Positions 1-6,843 are shown, numbered from the stretch's first letter. The stretch: DNA of 10,064 bases from JAAETI01 sp965368515 (GCA_965368515.1 CBDUNF010000136.1:1-10064), one strand, 5' to 3'. Program-made: numbers and translations. Notes: generated by a model not told the origin, from the letters alone.

Positions 1-1253
1 GGGGACGTGCGCTTGGGGTGTCGATCGACGCCTGGACGGCACTCGGGGGTGCGGTGTCCCTGTTGCTCACGGTCTCTGGTGGCCTGGCATACGACGTCGG
101 GTTCCAGCTTTCGGCCCTAGCGACCGCCGGCGTACTGCTCGGGATGCGCATATGGACGCATCGGACGCCGAAAGCTTTCTGGGGAGTGCTCGCTGCCACG
201 ATCTCAGCCCAGCTTGCGGTTGTTCCCCTCCTGCTTGTCCACTTCGGAACCGTTCCCGTTCTTTCGCCGCTGGCCAACCTCGTCGCCGCCCCGTTGGTGA
301 CAGGGGCAACTGCCCTCGCCGGAGTCGGAGTAATCGCAAACTGGGATCTGCCGCTCCTTGTTGCTGAGATGTTGGCGGGGATGGTGCTGGGTGTCGCGCG
401 AACGGCGGCAGGCTGGCCACAACTCGGTTCGGTGGCCGTTCTCGGTGTGGCGCTGCCGATCGGATTGGCCTGGCGTACGAGGCTACGCCCACTTGCTTTC
501 GCCGTTGTTGCATTGTCGGTGCTTGTCGGGATGGTGCCGCCCGGTCCGCCTGAGGTGCCGATGGTGATTTGGCTCGATGTCGGGCAAGGTGACGCGGTCC
601 TGCTACGAGATCCCAGCGGTGCGGTCGCACTGATGGATGGAGGCCGGGAGCCGCTAGTGCTGCGCGAGGCATTGCGGCGCCATGGTGTGAGAAGAATCGA
701 TCTGCTGGTCGCCAGCCATGGGGACGCCGACCATATTGGCGGAATGTCCGATCTGTTCGACTACGCCGAGGTCGGTCGGGTTTGGGTTCCTGCGTTCCTA
801 GAGCCCCGTGAGATGTTGAGCGAACTCATCACTGAGGCGGAACAACACAGGGTTGCTGTCGACTTCGTCGCGGCAGGCGACGGTGCCGTCCTCGGCGAAT
901 TCGTATTGGACGTCGTGGGCCCGATGCGGCGCTTTGCCGAGGAGAACAATGGCTCAGTTGTCCTCTACGCAAGTGTGGGCGACAAGAGTGCACTTCTGCC
1001 CGGTGATATTGGGGCGATAGCCCAGCGAGCGCTGCCGCCTCTCCGTCCAGATCTCTTGATGGTGCCTCATCACGGCGCGGCGACCAGTGACCTCGGCTGG
1101 GTAACCGAAACTGCGAGGGATACCGCGATTATCAGTGTGGGCCCAAACTCCTACGGTCATCCGGCTCCTGAGATCGTGGCTGCCCTTGCTGATGCCGGGA
1201 TCCGGGTATTGACCACCTGGGACATGGGCGACATTGCGGTGGCATTTCGCTAG
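1..1253 (+). CDS. comEC: ComEC/Rec2 family DNA-uptake channel protein, C-terminal part (5' end outside window)
   Basis: ComEC forms the inner-membrane channel that carries single-stranded DNA into the cytoplasm during natural transformation. The reading frame is open from the left edge (first whole codon at base 3). The GTG at base 18 is therefore probably internal, because the residues around it already belong to the conserved membrane core (GFQLSALATAG soon follows). About six to eight hydrophobic segments fill roughly bases 20-560. A metallo-beta-lactamase-like domain then runs to the end: it opens with LDVGQGDAVLL, has the metal-site motif HGDADH at 717-734, LLPGD near 990, PHHGA near 1065-1079 and a final SYGHP. 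This is the usual ComEC order, competence domain then MBL domain. The N-terminal OB-fold region and first helices lie upstream. holA follows after 28 bp, the common comEC-holA pairing. Nothing in the visible part looks broken. Confidence 0.93.
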   Translation, partial: GRALGVSIDAWTALGGAVSLLLTVSGGLAYDVGFQLSALATAGVLLGMRIWTHRTPKAFWGVLAATISAQLAVVPLLLVHFGTVPVLSPLANLVAAPLVTGATALAGVGVIANWDLPLLVAEMLAGMVLGVARTAAGWPQLGSVAVLGVALPIGLAWRTRLRPLAFAVVALSVLVGMVPPGPPEVPMVIWLDVGQGDAVLLRDPSGAVALMDGGREPLVLREALRRHGVRRIDLLVASHGDADHIGGMSDLFDYAEVGRVWVPAFLEPREMLSELITEAEQHRVAVDFVAAGDGAVLGEFVLDVVGPMRRFAEENNGSVVLYASVGDKSALLPGDIGAIAQRALPPLRPDLLMVPHHGAATSDLGWVTETARDTAIISVGPNSYGHPAPEIVAALADAGIRVLTTWDMGDIAVAFR

Positions 1254-1268
1254 CCGACAACGTTCGTA

Positions 1269-1278
1269 GGGAGGAGAG
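1269..1278 (+). promoter_or_regulatory. Strong ribosome binding site deciding the holA TTG start
   Basis: A purine-rich run containing AGGAG (1272-1276) lies 5 nt before TTG 1282. The competing ATG at 1312 has only a GGAGG about 14 nt upstream (1293-1297), which is too far for normal use. This favours the TTG, although the ATG begins closer to the conserved start of the family. Confidence 0.55.
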
Positions 1279-1281
1279 CCC

Positions 1282-2304
1282 TTGTCGGCGACGGAGGCTA
1301 CGCTCCTGATCATGAAGCCACTTGTCGTCATCTCCGGCCCGAAGGGCGCGGGTCCGGGGGAGCGGAGCCTGATGATGGAGGCCGCAAGTCGCGCCCTTGA
1401 TCAGCTGGGTGTCGACAACCCCACTCGCATCGATGTGCCCCCGAAGGGTGGCGGAGCCGACGACGGCGACGATGGTGCGATGCGGGGAGCAGTGCAAGAG
1501 ATCGTTCCCGCTCTCCAGAGTGGGTCCCTCTTTGGCGGTGCCGACGGTGTACTGGTAGTGGATGCGGATGCGCTACTCAAAGCGGAGGCCGAGATCGTTG
1601 CAGAGCTGCTCGATGTCGCTGTCGACCCCGTGGTTGTCTTTGTAGCCGCCGGGGCGATCTCTGCACCGCTGGGAACTCTGCTGCGGAAACGCGGCGAAAG
1701 CATCTCGATCAAGCGGATCAACGAGCGAGCCGCCGGAGACTGGCTGGGGAGAGCTGCACGCGATCGCGGTCTCCGCATCGAAGCAGAGGCGTCCTCGATC
1801 CTCCTCAATCGGTTCGGCACCAATGTCGCCGCCCTGGGCCAGGCTCTTGATCAGCTGGCGGTTGAGGGCCCGGATGTCAGTGCCGCACAGGTTCGCAGCC
1901 GCTTCAAGAATCGACCTGATGAGCCGATGTGGCACTACGTAGACAGCGTTGTCGCGGGCAACCAGGGTGATGCGCTGCGACGTCTGGCCGACTTCATGCA
2001 GTACGGCCATCCCCTCCAGCTACTTGCGTTTCTTCAAAGCGACGTGCGAAGGCGCTCAATGGCTGCCGCGGCACCGGACTACGACACCTTCCTCGAGTGG
2101 GACGGTGGCCGTGCCGGATGGGCTCTGGAGAAGGTGTGGAAGCAGCGGAGCCGAATCAAAGGGTCGGATCTGAAGCTGGCGCTGGGAGCGCTATCTCGAG
2201 CCGACCTTCAGATGAAGACTGCACCAGAGGCCACCCATCGAGTGACCATGGAGCGGTTAACTGTGGCGATGTGCCGTTGGTATGGAGGCGCCCGCCGTCG
2301 CTAG
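1282..2304 (+). CDS. holA: DNA polymerase III delta subunit
   Basis: This is the clamp-loader delta subunit, which opens the beta sliding clamp during chromosome replication. The product is 340 aa, close to the roughly 340 aa usual for the family. The N-terminal part (PLVVISGPKGAG, then FGGADGVLVVDADAL near residues 75-90) corresponds to the degenerate AAA+ fold. The P-loop-like GPKGAG lacks the GK[ST] needed for ATP binding, as expected for delta. The C-terminal collar region carries SDLKLALGALSRADLQMK and ends with the MERLTVAMCRWYG helix, both typical of HolA. The best-supported start is TTG 1282 with a good ribosome binding site; ATG 1312 would remove 10 residues. It lies 28 bp after comEC with no visible promoter or terminator between, so the two are probably co-transcribed. 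Its TAG overlaps the stop codon of the convergent pilin gene. Confidence 0.9.
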   Translation: MSATEATLLIMKPLVVISGPKGAGPGERSLMMEAASRALDQLGVDNPTRIDVPPKGGGADDGDDGAMRGAVQEIVPALQSGSLFGGADGVLVVDADALLKAEAEIVAELLDVAVDPVVVFVAAGAISAPLGTLLRKRGESISIKRINERAAGDWLGRAARDRGLRIEAEASSILLNRFGTNVAALGQALDQLAVEGPDVSAAQVRSRFKNRPDEPMWHYVDSVVAGNQGDALRRLADFMQYGHPLQLLAFLQSDVRRRSMAAAAPDYDTFLEWDGGRAGWALEKVWKQRSRIKGSDLKLALGALSRADLQMKTAPEATHRVTMERLTVAMCRWYGGARRR

Positions 2305-2311
2305 GTGACGG
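2295..2311. terminator. Possible bidirectional hairpin at the convergent gene ends
   Basis: CCGTC (2295-2299) pairs with GACGG (2307-2311), leaving a 7-nt loop that contains both overlapping stop codons. It can extend outward by a G-U and a C-G pair on the plus strand. No T-tract follows on either side, so as an intrinsic terminator it is weak. It is the only hairpin I see between holA and the pilin gene. Confidence 0.25.
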
Positions 2312-2891
2312 TGATGTGGAGGAATCCGTCGTCGTCGAGCCAGGCAAAGATGAACACCTCTGCGCTGGAGCGACGCTTCTCGAGGTCAATGTGGAGGTTG
2401 CCGTCGTCGTCGTGGTATTGCACACCACCCCAGCGGTAGCCGAGCGAGTAGCCATCGAGGGAGATATTGCCATTCTCGGCGACGATCCGGAACGAGCCGG
2501 CGTCCGTGTGCACCACTTCCTCCTGGTATGCGGGTGCCCCGGGCGGGGTCGTGGTGGTGGTAGGTGCAGGGGCGGCTGTGGTGGTCGTCGTGGTGGTCGT
2601 GGTGGTCGTCGTGGAGGTAGTGGTAGTGGTGGAGGTTGGAGCCGAGGTGGTGGTCGTTGTGGTGGTTGGACCAGGGGCGCTCGTGGTGGTCGGCCCGGGC
2701 GCCGCGGTCGTGGTTGTCCCGTGACCGGCGCTGGCTGCGTTGTCCTCGATGGCGTTGAACTCTTCGTTCATCGTGTTGCTGATCGCTTCCATCGCGGCGA
2801 CAGAAGGAAGAGCGATGAGGCTGGCGATCAGGGCGTACTCAACGAGGGCAGCACCCTTCTGGCCTCGGAGCTTTCTCAGGAAATCGCTCAT
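2301..2891 (-). CDS. Flp/Tad-type pilin with Thr-rich linker and repeat-containing C-terminal domain
   Basis: The 196-aa product has three parts. Residues 1-50 look like a Flp (type IVb) prepilin: a short basic leader, then KG before AALVEYALIASLIAL. This fits prepilin-peptidase cleavage after Gly13, Glu at mature position 5, and the Flp-type Glu-Tyr pair. Residues 59-120 are almost only Thr with some Pro, Ala, Ser and Gly, probably an extended and perhaps glycosylated stalk. Residues 121-196 look beta-rich and contain DDDGNLHI (161-168) and DDDGFLHI (186-193) 25 residues apart. Typical Flp pilins are only about 50-80 aa, so this may be a minor or tip pilin, or a pilin-anchored surface protein. 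No other tad gene is in the window. The start ATG has only weak ribosome-binding matches (AAGG 10 nt upstream, GGA 5 nt). I see no clear promoter, so it may be read through from rpsT-greA. The function of the C-terminal domain is unknown to me. Confidence 0.82.
   Translation of the reverse strand: MSDFLRKLRGQKGAALVEYALIASLIALPSVAAMEAISNTMNEEFNAIEDNAASAGHGTTTTAAPGPTTTSAPGPTTTTTTTSAPTSTTTTTSTTTTTTTTTTTTAAPAPTTTTTPPGAPAYQEEVVHTDAGSFRIVAENGNISLDGYSLGYRWGGVQYHDDDGNLHIDLEKRRSSAEVFIFAWLDDDGFLHITVT
2314..2412 (-). repeat. Pair of 24-bp direct repeats inside the pilin C-terminal domain
   Basis: The copies at 2314-2337 and 2389-2412 match at 21 of 24 positions. Both begin ATGTGGAGG and end CCGTCGTCGTCG on the plus strand, and they start exactly 75 bp apart. 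They encode the two DDDGxLHI segments. The repeat is in frame (25 codons), which suggests an internal duplication of a strand-turn-strand unit. Confidence 0.8.
2532..2717 (-). repeat. Low-complexity ACN (Thr) codon tract
   Basis: This stretch encodes the Thr-rich linker (residues 59-120 of the pilin). On the plus strand it appears as GTN-type triplets. The third codon positions vary among C, G, T and A instead of repeating one exact unit. This fits selection for threonine better than a young microsatellite, although slippage could still change its length. Confidence 0.85.
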
Positions 2892-2924
2892 GACAATCCA
2901 ACCTTGACGGTATCTTCTTGGTAG

Positions 2925-2938
2925 ACCTGTCGGCAGGT
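2925..2938. promoter_or_regulatory. Palindromic site upstream of the pilin gene (candidate operator)
   Basis: ACCTG (2925-2929) and CAGGT (2934-2938) form perfect 5-bp inverted arms around a 4-nt spacer, 34 bp before the pilin start. It could be a regulator half-site pair or a small leader hairpin. I recognise no known operator, and a 10-bp palindrome can occur by chance. Confidence 0.25.
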
Positions 2939-2962
2939 ATCGCGATTTCGTAAAGAGCTATT

Positions 2963-2989
2963 GGGGCCAGTTCCGAACGGACTAGCCCC
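2963..2989 (-). terminator. Hairpin after greA, possible terminator
   Basis: GGGGC (2963-2967) pairs with GCCCC (2985-2989). After one C/A mismatch the stem continues for five more pairs, including one G-U, to a 5-nt loop. The stem is strong and sits 5 bp past the greA stop. On the minus strand it is followed by AATAGCTCTTTACG, not a clean T-run, so it may terminate only part of the transcripts and let some reach the pilin gene. Confidence 0.5.
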
Positions 2990-2994
2990 GGGTT

Positions 2995-3468
2995 CTAGCC
3001 CTCGTAGACGCGGACGCTCTTCACCGTCATGGCAAAGGTGCCGCCGGGGGCTTCGTACGAGACCTCGTCGCCGGGCGCAGCGCCAAGCAACGCAGCGCCA
3101 ACGGGGCTGGTCGGGGAAGCCAGGATCATTCCGGGGACCTTGTTCTCGGCCGCAGCGATGAAGTAGTCCATCTCATCTCCATCGTCATCGACAACGCTGA
3201 CGACAGTGCCCACTTCGACACGCCCCGAATCCTCGGCCTCACGCACCTCGGAGTTCTCGATGATGTGTTTGAGTTGCCGAATACGGGCCTCCATCAGGCC
3301 CTGGTCATTCTTGGCGGTGTCATACTCGGCGTTCTCACGCAGATCGCCGTGATCGCGCGCTTCTGAGATACGTTGCTCTATGGCTCGCCGGCCATCAGTG
3401 GTCAAGTATTGGAGCTCTTCGACCAGCTTGGTATGTGCGGCGGGGGTAAGCCAGGTTGTTTCGCTCAT
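2995..3468 (-). CDS. greA: Transcription elongation factor GreA
   Basis: GreA enters the RNA polymerase secondary channel and stimulates cleavage of backtracked RNA, rescuing stalled complexes. The N-terminal coiled coil holds the signature EARDHGDLRENAEYD (about residues 36-50). Within it, Asp42 and Glu45 correspond to the catalytic tip acids Asp41/Glu44 of E. coli GreA. The C-terminal FKBP-like domain shows SPVGAALLGAAPGDEV and a final EAPGG segment, as in the family. I place the start at ATG 3468, not the ATG at 3474. AGGA at 3477-3480 is 8 nt from the former and only 2 nt from the latter, giving 157 aa (E. coli GreA is 158). It lies 41 bp after rpsT on the same strand with no visible promoter between, so the two are probably co-transcribed. 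Confidence 0.95.
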   Translation of the reverse strand: MSETTWLTPAAHTKLVEELQYLTTDGRRAIEQRISEARDHGDLRENAEYDTAKNDQGLMEARIRQLKHIIENSEVREAEDSGRVEVGTVVSVVDDDGDEMDYFIAAAENKVPGMILASPTSPVGAALLGAAPGDEVSYEAPGGTFAMTVKSVRVYEG

Positions 3469-3509
3469 AGTCATTGTCCTGTCGAATTCACCACGTCGCT
3501 GGACGCGAG

Positions 3510-3776
3510 CTAGCCGAGGATGCGAGCTACCTGCTTGGCAAGACGAGACTTGCGGCGGGCTGCAGTGCTCTTGTGGAGAAGGCCCTTGCTAGCAGCCATG
3601 TCGATGCGCTTCTGCGCATCGTGCAATGCGGCCTTGGCAGCATCGGCGTCGCCAGCTTCGGCGGCTTCGATAGCGGTGCGGGTCCGAGTTCTGAGCTCGG
3701 AACGCATTTTGCGGTTGCGGACGCGGGCAACTTCGTTCTGCCGATTCCGCTTCTTCTGTGACTGAATGTTGGCCAT
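3510..3776 (-). CDS. rpsT: 30S ribosomal protein S20
   Basis: S20 is a small, very basic protein that binds 16S rRNA early in 30S assembly. The product is 88 aa (E. coli 87 aa) and starts MANIQSQKKRNRQNE, followed by RNRKMRSELRTRTR, the helical Lys/Arg-rich body of the family. It ends with the region holding KGLLHKSTAARRKSRLA. The frame stays open upstream to 3818, but the family start at ATG 3776 is correct, with AGAGGT at 3787-3792 10 nt before it. The gene is divergent from lepA, a common actinobacterial arrangement, and probably leads an rpsT-greA transcript. Confidence 0.97.
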   Translation of the reverse strand: MANIQSQKKRNRQNEVARVRNRKMRSELRTRTRTAIEAAEAGDADAAKAALHDAQKRIDMAASKGLLHKSTAARRKSRLAKQVARILG

Positions 3777-3814
3777 ACGAAAAAAGACCTCTGAGGGGTT
3801 GGAGGAACGGCGGA

Positions 3815-3843
3815 ACAATAGCAGTGTCGGCGAGCAGGTACAA
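3815..3843 (-). promoter_or_regulatory. Candidate rpsT promoter
   Basis: On the minus strand, TTGTAC (3843-3838, -35) and TATTGT (3820-3815, -10) are separated by 17 nt. Start of transcription would be near 3808, giving a leader of about 31 nt that includes the rpsT ribosome binding site. The -35 is poor (3 of 6) and the -10 moderate (4 of 6). Confidence 0.45.
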
Positions 3844-3844
3844 T
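3839..3844 (+). promoter_or_regulatory. Candidate lepA promoter -10 box
   Basis: TACAAT (3839-3844) matches the -10 consensus at 5 of 6 positions and would start transcription near 3851, about 35 nt before lepA. No good -35 is visible at 16-18 nt spacing. The box lies on top of the candidate rpsT -35, so the two polymerases could not bind together. Confidence 0.45.
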
Positions 3845-3885
3845 GCCGCCCGCCTCACCCCACTGATCAGGACCCCCGGCATCTC

Positions 3886-5688
3886 ATGACCGATCCATCG
3901 CGTATCCGCAACTTCTCGATTATTGCGCACATCGACCACGGCAAGTCGACTCTTGCCGATCGGCTTCTGGAGGCCACCGGCGCGGTCGAGCAACGCGATA
4001 TGCGTGAGCAGCTCCTCGACACCATGGACATCGAGCGGGAGCGCGGAATAACGATCAAAGCTAATGCCGTCCGGCTGGAGTACAAGGCCAACGACGGTCA
4101 CACATACACGCTGAATCTCATCGATACCCCCGGACACGTCGACTTCTCCTACGAGGTCTCCCGCAGTCTCGACGCCTGCGAAGGGGCTCTCCTCCTGGTG
4201 GATGCTGCGCAGGGAGTCGAGGCGCAGACCCTTGCCAACGCCTACCTCGCAATTGAAAACGGTCTCGAAATCATCCCGGTCGTCAACAAGATCGACCTTC
4301 CGTCAGCTGAGCCGGAGCGGGTTTCGGCCGAGCTAATTGGGATCGTCGGCGGTACCGGCGACGACGTGATCCAGGTGTCCGCAAAGAGTGGGAGCGGCAT
4401 TGAGGAGCTGCTCGAGGCGATCGTTCTCAGATTGCCACCGCCGGAGGGAGTCAGCGACGCCCCGCTGCGGGCGATGGTTTTCGACAGCTATTACGACACC
4501 TACCGCGGCGTTGTCTGTTCTGTCAGGGTGGTCGACGGCCACATCGACTCAGGGGCCGAAGTTCGTTTCATGGCGACAGATCTTGTCGAGATGGCGGACG
4601 AGATCGGAGTGCTGCGGCCCATGATCGATCCCTTGGGGCGGTTGTCTGCGGGCGAGGTCGGCTACCTGATCACGGGGATCAAAGAGATCGACCTGATTCG
4701 CGTTGGCGATACAGTCACCGACTCGACGCACGGAGCCACCGAGGCACTGCCCGGATACCTCGAACCAAAGCCGATGGTGTTCTCCGGGATGTTCCCAACC
4801 GACGGCGATGACTTTGAGCGGCTACGGGAAGCGCTCGAGAAGCTTCGCCTCAACGACTCGTCCCTTGTCTACCAACCCGAGACCTCGCGAGCGCTCGGTT
4901 TTGGCTTCCGATGTGGCTTCCTGGGCCTTCTCCACATGGAGATCGTCCGCGAGCGGCTGGAGCGAGAGTACGACCTCGAGCTGGTAGCTACCGCACCGTC
5001 TGTTGAGTACCAGGCTCACCTCACCGATGGTACGAGTCTTCAAGTGCGGTCGCCGCAAGACCTACCCGGGCCTCAGGTTCTCGAGAGCATCTCAGAGCCA
5101 TACGTGAAAGTCATGATCATCACACCGTCAGACTATGTCGGCACAGTGATGGAACTCATCCAGCAGCGGCGGGGTGAGATGGGTGAGATGACCTACCTCA
5201 CGCCGGAAAGAGTCGAGCTCCACTATCAAGTGCCGCTCGCCGAGATTGTCTTTGACTTCTTTGACCAGCTCAAGTCGCGGACCCGCGGGTATGCCTCGAT
5301 GGACTACGAACCGGGTGAGTACCGCCGCTCCGATCTGGTGCGGGTAAACATCCTGCTGAACGCGGTCCCCGTTGATGCGTTCTCGTCGATTGTGCACAGG
5401 GATCGCTCCTACCGCTACGGCCGCGCGATGGTCGAGAGGTTGCGCAAGCTCATACCTCGCCAGATGTTCGACGTACCCGTGCAGGCTTCTGTCGGCAGTC
5501 GGATAATTGCGCGAGAAACCATCAAAGCACAGCGCAAGGACGTGACCGCCAAGTGCTACGGCGGCGATATCACCAGGAAGCGCAAGCTGCTCGAGCGGCA
5601 GAAGGAAGGCAAGCGACGGATGAAGATGGTCGGCCAGGTCGAGGTACCGCAGGAGGCCTTCATCTCAGCCCTTCGCATCGATGAGTGA
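3886..5688 (+). CDS. lepA: Elongation factor 4 (ribosomal GTPase LepA)
   Basis: LepA/EF4 is a translational GTPase that acts on the ribosome and is linked to elongation under stress and to 30S biogenesis. The 600-aa product is full length (E. coli 599). All GTPase motifs are present: AHIDHGKST (14-22), RERGITIK (51-58), DTPGH (80-84, with its catalytic His), NKID (134-137) and SAKSG (165-169). The middle domains include GFRCGFLGLLHMEI. The LepA-specific C-terminal domain carries RRKLIP-like and QRKDVTAKCYGGDITRKRKL segments and the basic KQKEGKRRMK-type end. The frame stays open upstream to 3766, but ATG 3886 begins with the family's usual few residues before RNFSIIAHIDHG. The ribosome binding site is weak (AGGA about 13 nt upstream). 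It overlaps hemW by 8 bp. Confidence 0.97.
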   Translation: MTDPSRIRNFSIIAHIDHGKSTLADRLLEATGAVEQRDMREQLLDTMDIERERGITIKANAVRLEYKANDGHTYTLNLIDTPGHVDFSYEVSRSLDACEGALLLVDAAQGVEAQTLANAYLAIENGLEIIPVVNKIDLPSAEPERVSAELIGIVGGTGDDVIQVSAKSGSGIEELLEAIVLRLPPPEGVSDAPLRAMVFDSYYDTYRGVVCSVRVVDGHIDSGAEVRFMATDLVEMADEIGVLRPMIDPLGRLSAGEVGYLITGIKEIDLIRVGDTVTDSTHGATEALPGYLEPKPMVFSGMFPTDGDDFERLREALEKLRLNDSSLVYQPETSRALGFGFRCGFLGLLHMEIVRERLEREYDLELVATAPSVEYQAHLTDGTSLQVRSPQDLPGPQVLESISEPYVKVMIITPSDYVGTVMELIQQRRGEMGEMTYLTPERVELHYQVPLAEIVFDFFDQLKSRTRGYASMDYEPGEYRRSDLVRVNILLNAVPVDAFSSIVHRDRSYRYGRAMVERLRKLIPRQMFDVPVQASVGSRIIARETIKAQRKDVTAKCYGGDITRKRKLLERQKEGKRRMKMVGQVEVPQEAFISALRIDE

Positions 5689-6835
5689 CCGTTTCGATGC
5701 TGTGGATGCGGCGGCGTCTGAGCGAGCGGCGTACATCCACATCCCGTTCTGTCACCGTCGCTGTCCCTACTGCGACTTCGCCGTTGTTGACATGGCCACC
5801 ACGACCAGCCCGATCGACCGCTATGTAGCCGCGGTCTTGGCCGAGATTGCCATGGAGGATGAGTGGGAGCCTCTGCATGCTCTCAACCTCGGCGGAGGCA
5901 CCCCTTCGGTGTTGGCTCCGCAGATGCTCGGATCGCTGATTGCGGCGATACGAGAGCGTTTCGGCTTGGTGCCAGGGGCCGAAGTCAGCATCGAGGCCAA
6001 TCCCGAAGATATGACACCGGCTTATGCCGATCAGTTGCGGAGCGTCGGCGTCAATCGAGTATCACTTGGCGTTCAGTCGTTCGACGGCGAGGTGTTGGAG
6101 GCGTTGGGGCGCGCCCACACGCCGGAGAGCGCCACAGCTGCGATTCAGAGCGCAATCGTGGCTGGGATGGAAACGGTCAGCGTCGACCTGATCTACGGAT
6201 CGCCGCTGGAATCACTCGAGTCATGGGAAAGGACGGTGCGAGCAGCCCTAACCCTCGATATCCAGCATCTCTCGGCCTATGCGCTGACTGTGGAGCTCGG
6301 GACTGACTTATCTCGTGCCGTCGGGTCGGGAGCCCCTGCCCCCGATGCCGATGATCAGGCCGACAAGTACGAGATGTTGGCCGCTCTGGCAGGAGGCAAG
6401 CTGCACCACTACGAGGTCTCCAACTGGGCGAGATCCGGCCATGAGTGTCGGTACAACCTGATCACTTGGGCACAGGGGGAGTACGCGGCGTTTGGGCTCG
6501 GTGCCCACGGGCACCGCAACGGAGTGCGTAGCCGCAATTTCCGGCGCCTTGATGCCTACCTGGGTCATGTCGAAGCTGGGGAGCGACCGATCCAGGCAAC
6601 TGAGCAACTCACCGGCTGGGAGCGCGAGAAGGAGCGTGTCTTCCTTGGTCTTCGCCGTCGTGACGGCGTCGTTCTGGGTGACGCGGGCGGTGCGCTGATG
6701 GCATCAACGATGGGGACGCGGTTCGTAGACGGCGGCGTTGCGAAGGTGGCCGACGGCCGGTTGATCGTCGCCAAACCGTTGTTATCGGATGCGGTAGCCA
6801 GGGAGGTCCTGGCGCTGCGCCCGGACGATGCGTAA
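5681..6835 (+). CDS. hemW: Radical SAM heme chaperone HemW (older annotations: oxygen-independent coproporphyrinogen III oxidase-like)
   Basis: HemW is a radical-SAM family protein that binds heme and is thought to hand it to target proteins. It lacks proven coproporphyrinogen oxidase activity, although often annotated as HemN. The 384-aa product starts the core with YIHIPFCHRRCPYCDF, where Cys24, Cys28 and Cys31 form the CxxxCxxC [4Fe-4S] motif. GGGTPS (71-76) is the SAM-binding glycine motif. SIEANPEDMT, VSLGVQSFDGEVLEALGRAH, DLIYGSP and LSAYALTVELGT follow in family order. The start ATG lies inside the end of lepA (8-bp overlap) with no ribosome binding site nearby, so it is probably translated by coupling to lepA. 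This lepA-hemW pairing is common in bacteria. Confidence 0.93.
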   Translation: MSDRFDAVDAAASERAAYIHIPFCHRRCPYCDFAVVDMATTTSPIDRYVAAVLAEIAMEDEWEPLHALNLGGGTPSVLAPQMLGSLIAAIRERFGLVPGAEVSIEANPEDMTPAYADQLRSVGVNRVSLGVQSFDGEVLEALGRAHTPESATAAIQSAIVAGMETVSVDLIYGSPLESLESWERTVRAALTLDIQHLSAYALTVELGTDLSRAVGSGAPAPDADDQADKYEMLAALAGGKLHHYEVSNWARSGHECRYNLITWAQGEYAAFGLGAHGHRNGVRSRNFRRLDAYLGHVEAGERPIQATEQLTGWEREKERVFLGLRRRDGVVLGDAGGALMASTMGTRFVDGGVAKVADGRLIVAKPLLSDAVAREVLALRPDDA

Positions 6836-6843
6836 ACGGGTGC

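Noticed and set aside
67..672. Long minus-strand open frame (201 codons) opposite comEC
   Set aside because: It is Arg/Pro/Ser-rich, has no recognisable motif and lies fully antisense to well-conserved ComEC sequence; such frames are usual in high-GC DNA.
1330..1360. P-loop-like GPKGAG in HolA, considered as an ATP-binding site
   Set aside because: The GK[ST] needed for nucleotide binding is missing. Delta subunits do not bind ATP, so this is a relic of the AAA+ fold.
2540..2716. Repetitive GTN triplets, considered as a CRISPR-like or minisatellite array
   Set aside because: There are no constant repeats with unique spacers. The triplets vary in the third position as expected for a Thr-rich coding stretch.
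2467..2724. Plus-strand open frame encoding an almost pure Val/Gly protein
   Set aside because: It is another antisense reading of the ACN Thr tract; no start signal or family resemblance.
2097..2924. Plus-strand open frame of 275 codons with a Gly/Arg-rich middle
   Set aside because: It starts inside holA in another frame, and its Gly/Arg run is only the antisense reading of the pilin Thr codons. The minus-strand pilin has clear family motifs.
3777..3818. Upstream extension of rpsT by 14 codons
   Set aside because: S20 proteins begin MANIxSxKKR, and the ribosome binding site lies properly before ATG 3776.
3766..3885. Upstream extension of lepA by 40 codons
   Set aside because: The extension covers the divergent promoter region and the rpsT start, and lacks LepA similarity. 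ATG 3886 gives the normal 600-aa protein.
3589..4137. Minus-strand open frame of 182 codons across the rpsT/lepA region
   Set aside because: It overlaps rpsT in another frame and lies antisense to the start of lepA, both unmistakable genes; its product has no recognisable features.
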